Shown here piece by piece: positions 1 through 14,000 of a stretch of 64,000 bases of DNA. The stretch's first letter is position 1, and every line of letters begins with the position of its first letter. Both the position numbers and the translations under genes were made by a program. The notes under the pieces are model-generated. The model worked only from the letters and a program-made list of their open reading frames with translations, was not told the DNA's origin and ran no database searches. Source of the stretch: Atrichornis clamosus (Eukaryota; Chordata; Aves; Passeriformes; Menuridae); assembly GCA_013400975.1 (NCBI GenBank), contig WBMZ01000245.1:1-64000 (forward strand). The letters are read 5' to 3'.

Positions 1-335
1 CGGACGGACGGGCGGGCGGCACGGCCAATCGGGAGCCGGGGCTCCGGGGACGGCCCAACGGGGCTCCGGGGGCGGTTACCGCCGGGCCGCCGTCGCCGGT
101 GCCCCGAAAGCGGGGCGGCCGTGCCCGGGCCGAGTCCCGACCCCGCTGTGCTGGGGAGGAGCGGCTCGCGGAGGTGGCGTGGCTGCGGAGCTTTTCGGGT
201 CGTGGTGCGGCTTTGGGCCTGCGGGACGGGCTGTGCCTTCACCCCCCAGCCTGGTTGCCCGGAGTCAGGATTGAGGCTCTCTCGTTACGGTGGGAATTAG
301 TAGGCCTTGGTTGCGAATGCAGTCGGCGATGAACG
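1..335. promoter_or_regulatory. CpG-island promoter of FBXO8, probably shared with CEP44
   Basis: Seen: the first 300 or so bases are strongly GC- and CpG-rich, with a CCAAT box (GGCCAATCGG, about 24-33) and no TATA box, then the sequence turns abruptly AT-rich after about 340. This is the pattern of a broad housekeeping CpG-island promoter. FBXO8 coding sequence begins 1.4 kb downstream on the + strand, so the non-coding first exon should lie here. Known: in other vertebrates FBXO8 is head-to-head with CEP44, which would lie off the left edge on the - strand. The shared use is inferred from synteny. I could not choose a single convincing exon-1 splice donor. Confidence 0.75.
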
Positions 336-1660
336 AATCTTTAGCTTCGATAGGCTTGCATCGAAGAAAGGAACGTTTTCATTTTGGGATGATTGTGGCT
401 GCAAAGCAGCAGCTGTAGGGCTTAGTTACCATTGAGAGTGTTTATATCGAGAGTACGTGTTGATTATTATTTAATGAAGTAGAATCTAGTACTAACGCAA
501 CATTAATCGAGATTATTTTTAGCATCCTGTCATGCTTGTCAACACTGCAAAATAATTTATTATGCAGTAGCAAAGTAACATGAAGAAGACATAATTAGAT
601 TTTAAATCAGACTTTGATAGATACCAGACAGAACTAGAGAAGATCAGCAATTTATAAACAAGCTTGATGTTGTTTTTACTGTGATAGTTACTAGAGCCAA
701 GCTATCAAGAGGTTTCAATTACTAGTTAAAGTTACTTTATTGGAAGTTTGAAAACATATGTTTCAGTGGCCTGTTGAATCTAAAGATTGAGAATGTATGT
801 TCAAAATAATTTTAAAATATAGGTTTTGACACCATTACTTAAAAAACTTTATAACAATGGGTTTGCTCGTCTCATATTATGAGCGGGTTCTGAAAGCATT
901 CATCCAGGATTACTACAAAGCTGAAAGTAATTATGTGATTGGGAAAACTCTATGTGTTCTAACAAATGGCATATAAGCTGCTGATTAGCTACACAAATAG
1001 TAGAGCTTGTGGATTTCCAGCAGCTGGCTCTAGAATGGTTGAAATTGTGTCTCATTGTGTTTTGTCCCTGAAATTTCTTCAGTTGGTCCTTAAAAAACCA
1101 AATATATCTTCTTTTTTTTTTTGTTACATTACAAAAAGCCTTTTTATACTATTTCTGCACTTACAGTCTCTGTATAATTATGTTTATATTTTATTCGCAA
1201 GGCTTTATGTTGTGCTACTAGATGAGAATACTTGAAAAGATACTAATTCTCTTGTTTCTGAGCACTCAAAATGCTTACAGCATTATCATTAAAGTCATTA
1301 AATTTTGTTTCAATGTCAGTCAGCCTAGTCTGGTGTCCTACCCAATACATTTTTGACTCTTCTTATGTTTTATAGCACTTCATTGGCTCTTAATAAGGTA
1401 TTTTTATTAAATTTTAAAGGAAGTCTGAAAATTCCAAATGTTCTGAAGTCTAAGGCTTCTTAGGGTACATAAGATATAGATAATATTTGGTACTCTATGC
1501 AGAAACTTATTGTTAATTTTGTGGCTCTTCAAGCATGGAAATTTTTGAAATCTTCTAGGTTTTTTTATGGGTTTTGTTTTCAGTATTTCTTCAGTTGCCT
1601 CATGAAGACCGATTACCTGGTCGGCATAACTTTGACAAAACTTGCTTTCTATCTTTTCAG
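336..1660 (+). other. FBXO8: FBXO8 5' intron (between non-coding exon 1 and first coding exon)
   Basis: AT-rich sequence with no supported coding content, ending at strong pyrimidine-rich acceptors. One candidate acceptor ends at 1660 (CTTTCTATCTTTTCAG) and another at about 1583 (TTTTGTTTTCAG). A weaker one is just upstream of the start codon at about 1749-1753. Which acceptor is used decides how much 5' UTR precedes the ATG. The long open frame running through this stretch into the first coding exon is intronic read-through. Confidence 0.5.
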
Positions 1661-1760
1661 ATCAGTCCTAAAATTGTATTTATGTGCTGAGGCTGTCTTG
1701 CAAATGTTTATAAATAGCTGTCAACACTTAATTTGGATTTTATATCCAGCAGGCTCGCAG

Positions 1761-2089
1761 ATGGGTCAGGGACTCTGGAGAATTGCTAGGAACCAGCAAT
1801 TGCAACAGCAAGGATACAGTGGACAAGGCTATCTTACCAGAGAGCATGGTAGGAGGCTAGCTACTAACAATGTTTCCAATACAAGCCATCGCAAACAAGC
1901 CCAAGGAGGCATTGACATCTACCACCTGTTGAAGACAAGAAAATCTAAAGAACAAGAAGGATTCATTAACCTGGAAATGTTGCCACCAGAGCTTAGTTTT
2001 ACCATTTTGTCGTACCTGAATGCAACTGATCTCTGTCTAGCTTCGTGTGTCTGGCAGGATCTTGCTAATGATGAGCTCCTCTGGCAAGG
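1761..2089 (+). CDS. FBXO8: FBXO8 coding exon 1 (residues 1-109 and first two bases of codon 110)
   Basis: The exon opens at ATG 1761 and ends at a GTAAGC donor beginning at 2090. It encodes the polar, glutamine-rich N-terminus, a basic linker (KTRKSKEQEG) and nearly the whole F-box, ending at ELLWQ. The exon leaves phase 2, with GG carried to the next exon to make Gly110. An in-frame ATG lies 57 nt upstream at 1704, but homologous proteins start at 1761. Confidence 0.95.
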
Positions 2090-5000
2090 GTAAGCATGAA
2101 AAAAAGAAATATGATCTGGACACAGTAAAAATAATTAGGTTTTGAATTTGACTCAGTAAGTGCTTTTTGTCATTCTGACTTTAGCAAAGGTTTCATTAGT
2201 TAAATGAGATTTGACATAGAGGAAATATATGTAATTTAGAAATGTGTTATTCTGGATTTCAAATTACTATGTGGTATTACTGGAGATTGCTACATACACA
2301 AGTGTGCTTGGCACAAGTGTACATGTGTATTATTACATACCTGTTTGAGATGTGGGGAAAAAACTGGGACTTGTCTGCACTTTCGTATTAGCTCAAAGCA
2401 TATCTCAAATGCTTGTATCATTACTTCTCTGAACTTCAAATAGATGTAAGCGTAACCAAGCAAACCTATTCAACCAAACTTCCAAATGAAAAGAAGTGAG
2501 AACTCATCTACTACACTTGTAGCAATTTAGGTGTATATTTTTTGGAAGATGGTTATGGAGGCAGGAAAGAAAAGGTCGGCTTTTCTCAAATGAAATTTCT
2601 ACAGTCTAACACTTGAAACAAGTTTATGCATAACATATACAGAGTTTGTATGTCCAGGAAATAAATAAAAGAACATTCTTTCTTAAGAATATTCTTTAAA
2701 ACAGCATAATATCAAAATGTAATTAACGTTACATTCTTGGATACTTTATGTTTTACAACACTAGGAAAGACTCCTAAAAGCATACTTATCTTCAGAGTAG
2801 ATGGTCAGCAGAACTTGTAACTTCTTTTGCAACATTTTCTTCTCCCGTAACGGACAGTGCTGTTACTGTAGCAGTTGGGTTGCTGTTCAGGTTGTTTCTT
2901 TTGCTTTCATTATGGCCTACATCTCTTCCTTCCGTGGTCTGTTTCCTTGCCCCGCTGCGTTTGAATTAAGCAGCTCACCTTCCTATCCTGCTTTATGAAC
3001 CTAGCAGAAGAGTAATGCAGTATAACTTCTTATACTGCATGTTGAGGTCTGTTATATTGACAGGAAACAGGAATTCTGGGGAAGGATATCAGTAAGCTTC
3101 TAAGTTTATCAATATGCATTGTATTATGCTCAGTTCTTGGTATCAAACCCACCTTACATACATGTGAATTCCATGGACCAAAGCTAGAAGATACTAGAGC
3201 TTCTTAATTGTATACAGCATCTATTCTTAACATATGGGGAAGGGAAATACTTATTTTCCCCAAAGTCCTCTCTGGGAAACAGTTCAATCATTTTTAGTGA
3301 AATTTTCCCAAATGATGCTCATATGCAAAGTCTGCACTTTTATAATGAGAATGTGTCCTGATTTAGTGATTAATAAAAATCTCCATTTGCATCATCTCTG
3401 TACAAATCTTCAGTATTCTATATGTATTGGATGCGTTTAAGCTTTGACAAGTACTGTGGTTGCAGTTTCGGACTCAGCCTAAATAAGACTCAGATTCCCA
3501 AATTGAGAATAAAATCTTTGCCATGTCTTCAGTGGCTACCTTCTGGGTCCTAAACATTGTCCCTAATTAGTTACAAAGCAGGTGTGTTGAAGCAGAACTA
3601 CCGGTTCAATAAGGAATCTAGAGTGTGTGGGAAGTGAAAGTTAAAGGGAATTCCAGATGATGTCATCATGAGATGAGGGACAGAAACCAATGCAACAGAG
3701 ATATGAAGTCAGGGTGGGAGAGGAGGGAAAGAGACTGAAAAGTAATAGAAGATACAGAGGGATGGGACTGAATCTAGTCTTTAGGACTGTCCAAGACAGG
3801 AGAAAGCAGATTTGGGTGGAAAAGGACAGATGGGGAAAGTGCTGAGTTAATGGCATAATTTTGTGCAAGCATTGTGTCCCATTCGCTGCACAACTGGGGC
3901 ACAAGAGAAGAAACACAATGTTTTAATATGTCATAGTACTGCAGGAGAACTTGTCACTGTTCTCCAGTGTTCAGATACTAGGAGTGCCAGAGGTCTCTGC
4001 TATGTGGTTGTTGTTATGATGCCACCTACTGGGATATGTTTTGAGATTGCACTCAAACACATCAAAACCTTTGTGAGAAAGAAACAGTAATCATATAATT
4101 GAAGATGTTAGAAAAACATGTGCATAAGACTTAATAACGGTTACAAGGAACCTATATCTAAATTTTCCTATAAGTTGGGTATTTAGCTTTGCAGCATTGA
4201 TTACGTTTTGCTTCTGTAAAATCCATGACATTCAGAAAGGAATTTTTATAATAGACTAATTCTATTTTCATAGGTTGTGCAAATCCACTTGGGGTCACTG
4301 TTCTATATACAATAAGAACCCGCCTCTAGGATTTTCTTTTAGAAAATTGTATATGCAGCTAGATGAGGGCAGTCTCACCTTTAATGCCAACCCTGATGAG
4401 GTAAGTGAACTGTTGCTGACAGTAATAAGCAGCTACAATAATTGTGGTTGTTGTTTTATAATTATAGGCATTTAAAACAAAGTTTTAAGAGGTGTTTTTG
4501 TTACTGTAGGGATGGTTAATACTAAGCTACAGCCCTATTCTGGTCTTTTTTTTAATATTGTACCTGTACACATAATTTACATGACTTGCCTCTTAAGTGC
4601 TCTGTACACCAGCCTGATCTGTGGATGCCAGAAATTCATAACCACGTATTGACTTAGGAATGAGGCAGATATCCTAACTGAAGAGACAGTGGTGAATTGT
4701 AAAAGCATAATAATATGTTTATTATATAAATAAATACATACATAGAAAAGCTAAAATGCTTCTGCAGGTTATGAGTTTGGTTCCGCTTCAGTCAAAGCAG
4801 GATGAGGTATAAAGTCCAATTACTTCTATGACAATTACATTTTCTTGTAGGGGATTTTTAGTTATTTCCACTATGAAGGAACAAATCTTGAAATATGAAA
4901 AAGATATATGGCTGACCTGCCCTGAAGATCAGTTGATTTGATTTCTGTGGATGTTTGTTGTGCATAATGTTTCCTTACAGAACACCATAAATTTATCTTC

Positions 5001-8000
5001 AAAAAAATACCCCTGGTCAAATTGAAAGGTTTCCATTTATTAGTTCATATAACTAATTGGAAAAGTCAGTTTTGGCTTTCGGTCCGTAACCTTTCAGAGA
5101 AGAAAACCATTTGAAGAGTAGACAGCTTTTGCCTGGGAGATATACAGTTAATGCCCAAGTGACAGAGAGAGTCTTTTGTCTATAAAACCAGCCCTCCTGC
5201 TTCATGTTTCCTAGGAAAAGAGGGTATGCAATGCTGAACACAAGTAGCGTTAACTTCCTGCATATAGTTATTCAATTACCACTTCCTTGTGTATGTATAA
5301 ATTGGGGGTAGAAAAAGGATTAAGGATATGAAAAGATGCACTTCTAGAAACAAATTTCACTTTGCTGATATGATACAGAAAACATGAACTTTTGACCACG
5401 GGGTGAAATAAATAAAGCAGTTCTATGAATCACTGCAGTAATGTGATTTTGTTTAAGTTCTTGCTTTATCTTGTATTCTGTTTTATTAAGAGATGATTAC
5501 TTTTATCAGTCACAGAGTATTTTGTAATTTCTCTGATAGAGCTCTGCCTTGAACTCTGATACAGTGTTGAGACGTCTTATCAGCACCTGGCCACTTGAGT
5601 GATTAGTATTGATTTTTCACAGAATTTTTACAAATTCAGTAATAAATGTAAAAGTTTTCAAATGAAATGCAATAATTTAGGTGATTTATATGTTTTCAAT
5701 AATATATCAAGTATATTGGTAGCAGTGTTGTCCATCCAAGTTTTTCTTTGTATTTCAATTTAATTTAACATAATTTTTCACTTAACTATCTTAGTTTATA
5801 ATGTGCCATTATATTTCAACCTTCTTTAAAGTAATCATGGTGTGAGTAAAGCATTTGAAACTTTCAGAAAAGGCACTTAATAGAAGATTCATTATTTTTA
5901 AAGGAAATTAGATCTGCAAGTTAGAGCTAACTTACAGTATACCTAAATTAAGTATTATTATGATGCTATTCTTGCTTCATCATTATATTTATATTGTACA
6001 ATAGTGGTACAAACAGTCTGCTTCAATGAGAGACAAGAACCTCAGGGTATCTCCTAAGGGCTCTGTTCCTCTCTCCCTGTGGAGCACCATAGCCTGGTAG
6101 GAATCATTCAGGGCCTGAGTTTCAGGAGAATTCACAAATACTATTGCTTTTATTGTTTACGACTGTGATATTGGCAGAATTATTATTATAAGGACACTGT
6201 GACTGGAATATGTGATATGACATTCCACTATTACAAATCGTGTCTCCGAATTTCCTGCCAAACTCTGCTTTACATTTGATAACAGACCTGATCAAATTAC
6301 TATAAAAATAGGAATACTTACAGCCACAAGAGCAAGATTCACCAAAGGACATCGCCCATGTCATGAGAATGGGTAACCAGGCTCCACAGCAACAGCTCCA
6401 GAGCTAGCGGTGGCTCACGGGGTAGGGAAGAGCATCTACACACTTTGTGGTAGGATTCTCTGGTTAGCCATTGTTGTGTGCATGGTGTTGTGATATCTGC
6501 TGTAATTTAATGCGTTGATTGTGTGCATGAGCTTGCATAATTCATAGCAGGTGATCACATTCTATTGAAAGGATGTGCCTAAACACATTACACCTAATCT
6601 GAAAAAAAAAAAAAACCCTCCAGTGTATGTTTGGGTTGGGGTTTTTTTGGTTGGTTGGTTTTGTTGGGTTTTTTTCATCTGGCACCACTGTTGTAGCCAA
6701 GATTTTGGAACCTGATTTTTGTTGTTTCTTTGGAGAGACAGGGTGGTTTGGTGTTAGTATTAACACTCGAATATGAATATCATGTTGTTTAACCTGCCTA
6801 CATCGTCTCTGGTGTATTTGATTTTAAAGAGTGTATGATGTATGTGAAACGTTTCTCATGCAATGCTCATTTCGTCTCATGTGCTTATGACTCAGAATTT
6901 GTAAGCAACCAGAAGTTATTTCCCACTGTTTTGTATTCAGTTTCTAACTCCCTACAAAATATTTTGTCAGGTTTATTATATGTATCAATGCTATGTAGTT
7001 AAAATTGAAACTGAGAGTACAAAAGAGAATCTTTTGGTCAGGAAAGATAATCTATTTTTTGTTTCATATTTAATTATTCTAACTGATTTATTTAATAGCA
7101 TTTATTTTTATGGACCTTCTGCATCTGTACTGTACCAAAACTGTCAATCTTTGATGAGGTTAGGATTTCCTTTATGTAGCATAATAAAGTACAGTAAGAC
7201 AGTGCTTATACTAAGCCTGGCTTTCCACTCTTCTGATTGCCTCATTCACTACAAACTGCCCTTAGTTGTTGTCAGGGAGGTCAGTTTTTTCTGATCTTTT
7301 CCTGATTGTAAATTGTTAGCCACTTACATAAAGCTACCTTACCTGACTTTTAATTATAGATACTCTCTAGATGATGTAATTGTATTTCTAAGCAAAATTT
7401 TTGGAAATGTATCGTATATCATAGTGATCTACTAAGCAAGCCAATTTTGAGATGCACTGATTTATCTGTGTGAAGAATATTGTAAGTATATATATTGTAG
7501 AGGGAAAAAGTTATTTTGTGTGATTTACCTAAAAAGTTGGAAAGGAACACAGAGCTGAAACCTTTTGATAACTCTACATTAAAATCAGATAATTTTAATC
7601 TTGTAAATTATTAATTATGGATTCCATGTAATGTGAAAAATATTTCTGTGTTCTACTTGCAATTTCTGCCATCATAAGTTTGTATCACTTGAGACTGTAT
7701 TTTAAAGACATACAGTGAAAGAGACACTGTTTGAAATGTATGTTATATATTGTGTCCACATTTGTCACCAAATGATTTGTACCTTAGTAAAAGAATTGTA
7801 AAAATTTGTATTATACAATATCTCATCATTACTGTGCATTTTGTTCCAGAAGATGCACCATGAAATATATTAAGATACTGTCCTTGCCTAGAAAAATGGG
7901 AACAGTAATACCATACGTGTCTAATAATTGTTTACTAATAATGTTAGTGTTACCTAGAATCACTAATAGAAATGGAGACCCTAAGATGCTAGATACTCTA

Positions 8001-11000
8001 TATATTGAATGAAATGACAGTCACTGCCCCCAACGAATTTTTAAATAGGCATTAGATTAAAAGCTTTGTTTCCCAACTCTTATTTTGCAAATAATTGCAT
8101 TTAAATATAAAACAGAGAAGTTACTAATATGTATAGAAAATCACTGATTCCAAAATTTCTGTGCCATTAACTTAGAATATGTCTGGTTTGTTTTGTATAC
8201 GTATCTAAACAGAGGTGCCAAAGGCAACTACAAAAGTTTTAATTCTGACTGCTGTACTGGCGTGTCCTGAAAGCACTCTTACCAAAGAAGAAAATCAGTG
8301 CAAAAATTAAACTGAAAAAGAAAAGTTTTCCATTTTAGGTATCCTGTATGGATATAAAGAGATGGAAAAGCTTTTGGAAACAGGTAGAAAGCAAACCAGG
8401 AGTGTCAGTGCTGTAGGAGAATAGGTTTGTAAAACAAGCATTGTGTGCCTGGAAAAAAAGAAGCAACTATAAAAAATAACATACCGAAATACAAACAATG
8501 TCTTTTGTTGTCACTATTAGTCGATACTTAAATTTGTTATTTGCATGTGTAATTTACATCAACACTTCTATATTAATATTTTATCCAGAGCTGTGTGAAA
8601 TTCAGTGATAATGTTCTTGCCATTGAGGCAAGGTAGGTAAGGTATCCTTAAGGCATCTTTCCTAATTCTCTAATGCTAGGAACGTTGTAGTGCTCTGAAT
8701 CAGAATTTTTTAAAAACCCTATTGTATGTGCTCATTCTGCTATGTTTCCCGAGTGTTAAAAAGCCTCTTCAGACCTGGTAGATCATGGCACAGGTCTGCC
8801 TACCTGACTGCAGTCAAATGTTTCCTAAGAGAATCACCAGCTGACTGATAAATAATCTTAGCATAGGTTTTAATAGCATGTAGAGCTACTTATTTCAGCT
8901 AGTATATATGCTGCACGCCACCATTTTAGCTACCAAAAGTGATTTATTTGAAGCATGGGTTCTGAGAGGTTTTCAAGGTAGTATTTACAGTGTTACGAAA
9001 AGCAGATTCAATGCTGTAAGTCTTGTAAATAAATTTCATTTGCTGTGAGAGAAAATTTAAAAACTTAAAAGAGAAATCAGGTGTCTACTGTTGCAAAGTA
9101 TTTTTGATAGTTTAGGATGAAATAAAAAGCAATTAAAAACGATGGCATGTGGTGACGTATCTTTTATTTATACCCTGTTTACTTGTGAAGGAGTTGAGGA
9201 AAATGAATGAGATTGCATTCACACAGAAAGATATTGTCAAGCGTTATGTGTGGTTGAGGAAGAGAGGAAACTAGAGACAGAGAATAAAAATGCAAAGGCT
9301 TCGTAGCCTGTCAGATGAAGATCCTCCATTGAGTTGCAATCTAGTGCATGAGAAAGAAACTGCAGCATTTACTGTCACAGAGAAGCCAACATGGTGTCTG
9401 TCTTAAAGGTGTTATTTTCATCCTGCCTCATCTATGCCATGCCAGATATTTTCTGGATATGTTACAGAAGTGTTAATTAATTGCAGCAGGAATGCTACTC
9501 AGACTTCCTTACCAGGCTTCAGTACTTAAGGAAATATTTATTACTGAAGCAAATACATAGATCTCAGTAAGTCAGGATATATGTAAAGGAGATATTCTGC
9601 TGCTCATTTTACATAAATTGCCAAAATCCTTGTTGTTTATTTTAATCTCCCATTTTTATTTTCTTACTTAGCTCTAATTCAAGAAACTACTTAATGTTAT
9701 GTTGTACATCCATATTATGGACAAACTTAAATATGATCTAATTTGGACTGAAATGCAAGCTTCTAATGCAATACGTGTTTCACTATGCTCCTAAATAAAG
9801 ATTTTTCTTAAAATTGAGGCATAACATTACTAGATTTGTTGTCTTAACTATCTAAAAACCTTTATATTTCTATTTATTTTTATAAACCATTATTTTAACA
9901 AAATAAACATATGTTGAATAACTGCTGTTTTCTATAAATATATAAGCAAAAATTAAGGACTAGTGAAAACAATAGTTAATACTACAGGTGTTTCTTGGCT
10001 TTTCACTTGTGTTCTCAAGCATATATTCTAATTTTTTTTTTTTGCTCGATGTAACTAACACTTTGCTTTGCTGATATGTTTCACAAAATGTTCCAAAGCT
10101 GCACTCAGTCCTTTATTTCTTATTCACACAAAATTGAAGAGCACTGTGAAGTTTAGTTTATACACTGAATAACAGGTTGCCCCTACATCTTTATAGATGT
10201 AATGTAAACTAAAAAGGCAGACTTGCAAAATATTGTGAAGTCTGATATCAGAAGATTTATGAAAAAATATTTCAGAAGTATTTTAAAGGTGATTTAGGTT
10301 GTGACCTTGGTACATTATTCTGTGCAGAAATGCACTGTCCTACTCCTTTTATATCTCAACATTATATAGTCAAGATATATTGTACTAAATATTATAATGC
10401 TTCTTTCTAAAAAATGCTGAGAACTGCTCCCAGACCCTGCCAAATTGAATTGGAAGAACTTGGTTAGTTATTCTTGCAGTTAGATTTTGTTGATGAAAAG
10501 TGTGAAGATTTTTTACATCCATTAGTTGGGTTTTGATTTCTCAGATCGTAAGGAAAATAGTTTTATGCTTTGTGATATTTCAATGACCAGAAAGAATCCA
10601 GAATATCACTGAAATATGTTAAATTTGGCATGTTTATTCTGTAAGAAATGTGTACTTGTTCAGAGTGTAAAATTCTGGAAGTCATGATTATAAAATATAC
10701 GCAATTCTCTATTTTTAAACTATTTTTATGTTAGGCATAGTGTTCTTATTTATGTGTATGCATATTTATATATGTTGATACTTACCTATGCTTTGAAATC
10801 AGCGTGCTTGTGTTTATTTGCATTATTACACATTCAAACAAATGCATTTAATGCATCTATTTGAATGTGATACATCTTATACATGTGAGAACATTACTGT
10901 TTTAATGAAAGATATTAAAAACTAAACACATTATGGCTAAGATTTTCTTATTTGCAAAAGTTACAAAATTAACTGGTTTGGTTCCTGCAGCGTTTTAAAT

Positions 11001-14000
11001 ACTATAATGAAAGTATGAAAAGCAAAATACTCATATACACTATAAAGAGATTTTTAAAGAACCGTCATGCTCATTATGGGGTTCATAATTTAAGATTTCC
11101 TACTATGTATGTAAAATCTCAACCATAACAATAAATTGTTTCTTTGCATTTGATTTATAATTTTAAAGTTTATTGTGCATGTTGAAATGTGATCTAGAAG
11201 AGGAGGAATCATTCTGAGAAACAAGCTAATTAATTAGTAGGATTACATTCCTACACTGTGCAGTACAATACTTTTTCCTAAATATGTTATTAAGATTAAA
11301 CATATTTATATGTACATGTATTTTATCTCAGGGAGTCAACTACTTTATGTCCAAAGGCATACTAGACGATTCACCGAAAGAAATAGCTAAGTTTATCTTT
11401 TGCACAAGAACACTGAATTGGAAGAAGCTGAGAATCTACCTTGATGAGAGGTAATTTGAATTTCTCCTAAGACATTTTCTACTAGTTTTCAATGTATGGC
11501 CCTATTTAACAAAATTTTGTATGTAGTGATGCAATTTCAAAGATGTAAAAAGTCAAGAAAATGCAACTAAGTAATGGTGCTGCTAAATCTGAACAGTTCA
11601 AGTATTTATGTGACTGTAACACTGTATGAGAACCCTCAAACATACCACCTGTAGCTAATAAATCTCACACCCTCACAAAATCTCCCATTTTATAGATATT
11701 TTGCTGCATTTTTTTACTTGAGGTTTCTTTTTCCCTTTCTAGTATGGGTGTTAATCAGAAAAAGTAGTTACCACTTTACTAAGAGATGATAGCTATTTAA
11801 CTAATACTGAATCATCTAACCATTACTTGATTGTCTGATATTTCTTGATTGGAATTCGCACACACCTCCTAAGATGGAAGGGAGCATCCTCTTGGAGACA
11901 TCATGAGCTGCAGAATGGAACATTCCCTGCTGTAGCATGCTCTTCTGTCTCTACAGTGGTTTCTTAATGCCATCAGGTTGGAGTAGGGCAGTATCGTGAA
12001 AGAGGAGCACCAGCAAGAGAAGTTGAAAGAGAAGGAGAATAACTGCACGTAAATAGGAAGACCCGAGAGACAACAGCACTTCTAGCAGGAATCCTCTCCT
12101 GCTTCTCATCCTCTTCAGCCTATACTACTAATGAAACAAAAGGAATCATTCTGTAATGTTATCACCACTGACAAGCTTCTGTGCTGTAAAACTTCAAATT
12201 ACCTATTTTTTTTTACAATAATTAAAACACAAAATAATTTAATGGATGAGGTTGCAAGTTAATATTAGTGACTCCTTCTGCCATTCATCTTCCCTTCATA
12301 AACAGAATGTAATCAGACGTAAAACTGGTTTCCTAAATGTTGAAACTCCCATCTTAGTACTGAAAGGTAAAAATTAGGTTAAACATGGGAGAATATTCTT
12401 TGGTTCACTTCAAATTTGCTTCCAAATTCTTTTCAACTCTTTGGCACATCTGGTAATATAGGTCTGGTCTGAATCTTTCAGATATTTTCTATGTTCAGTG
12501 GAAAACACTTGAGAGCATCACACCCTGATGAACTTCTGTGAGCAAATTTAGATGAAGCCTGGTTTTAACAAGACACTCCTGTAACAGCTTCTACTTTAGG
12601 CGTCAAGAAGTGTGACACACGTGAATCTATTCCCTTTACTGTCTTTTTACTGGCTTTGTCACAGTTTAAAGGAAGCAAAACCTCTATGTAGACTGTGATT
12701 GAATATACATATAAACTTTGAATTCTGATTAATGTATGTTTTTATAGTATTTGGCTACTATATAAGCAAAGAAAATGTGTTTATATTATCTTTGTGCTGT
12801 TAGTGATAATTTTGCCTTTCAGCAAAAACAAAAGCTCATACTATTCTAAAGCTTTCATTTTTTATTTTAAAATCTATACATTTTCATATTTAAACAGTTA
12901 AAAGAAACTTCTCTAATAATGTGGATTTTCATTCTACCAGGAGAGATGTTTTGGATGACCTTGTGACGCTGCACAACTTCAGAAATCAGTTCTTGCCAAA
13001 TGCACTGAGAGAGTTCTTCAGACACATTCATGCTCCTGAGGAGCGTGGAGAGTACCTTGAAACTCTTATAACAAAGTTCTCTCACAGATTCTGTGCTTGT
13101 AATCCTGATTTGATGAGAGAGCTTGGCCTTAGCCCTGGTAAGCAAAAATGAGCTTTGAATCAGTGGATCAGTCTTTACACTTCTGGATGATGCTACTGTT
13201 TCTGATAGTTTTAAAATCAGCACCTAAACAAGTATTTCTGAAAGTACAAAATGGTCCAGTATGCAGTCATCATTCCACTTAGGTTAGGGGGGAAAAAAAC
13301 CCAAAACCCACATATTTTTTTTAGCTGATTTATGGGGTTTGTTTTCGATGTTGTCTTTCCTTCATTTTTGTCTGTACTTGAGCTTTCTCTAAAAGCTATC
13401 TGAATTTCCTCTTGCAGAGTCTTACACACGTAACATTTTACCTTGTGGATAGTCTCACAAAAATGAAAGGGAATTTTGAGCCACATTCAAGTTAACAAGC
13501 ATTTCTAATTGGTTGGGGGAGGCAGTTTTCAGCAGTGGAACTGCTTACATACTTAAAAGATAAGCTTTTGCAGGATGTTGGCTTTAGTTTATACAAACTT
13601 TAAGAATCTGTTTAAATGAACGTGCATAAAGCCCTTAGTAACACGTGGATCATGTAGATATATTAAGAGATTTGTAAATTCCCATTTGGAAGTGTAGTGA
13701 CATCATTAGTTTGAAAGTTGCTATATTAAATTTTCTTTCACTGGGATACCTTTTTGAGTAGTTGTATGTATCTATATATATGTATATATAAATAAAATTA
13801 TGAGCCTAGATGATAAAGACCATAAGGTTGTTGGACAGGGAACAGTATTCTTAATAATCACAATTCCTTTTTTAAACTTTTTAAAATTTATTCTCTTTTG
13901 TCTAGATGCAGTTTATGTACTGTGTTACTCTTTGATTCTGCTTTCGATTGATCTAACAAGCCCTCACGTGAAGAACAAAATGTCAAAGAGGGAATTCATC

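Larger units (their letters stand above)
2090..4273 (+). other. FBXO8: FBXO8 intron
   Basis: Donor GTAAGC at 2090, acceptor TTTTCATAG ending at 4273. No coding content is supported. It contains a perfect 10-bp inverted repeat with a 6-nt loop (3015-3040) and a full CTCF-core match on the - strand (4020-4032), both listed separately. Confidence 0.9.

Noticed and set aside
1497..1760. In-frame open sequence upstream of the FBXO8 start, suggesting a longer N-terminus
   Set aside because: It includes strong splice acceptors and intron-like sequence. The protein starting at 1761 matches the known 319-residue length.
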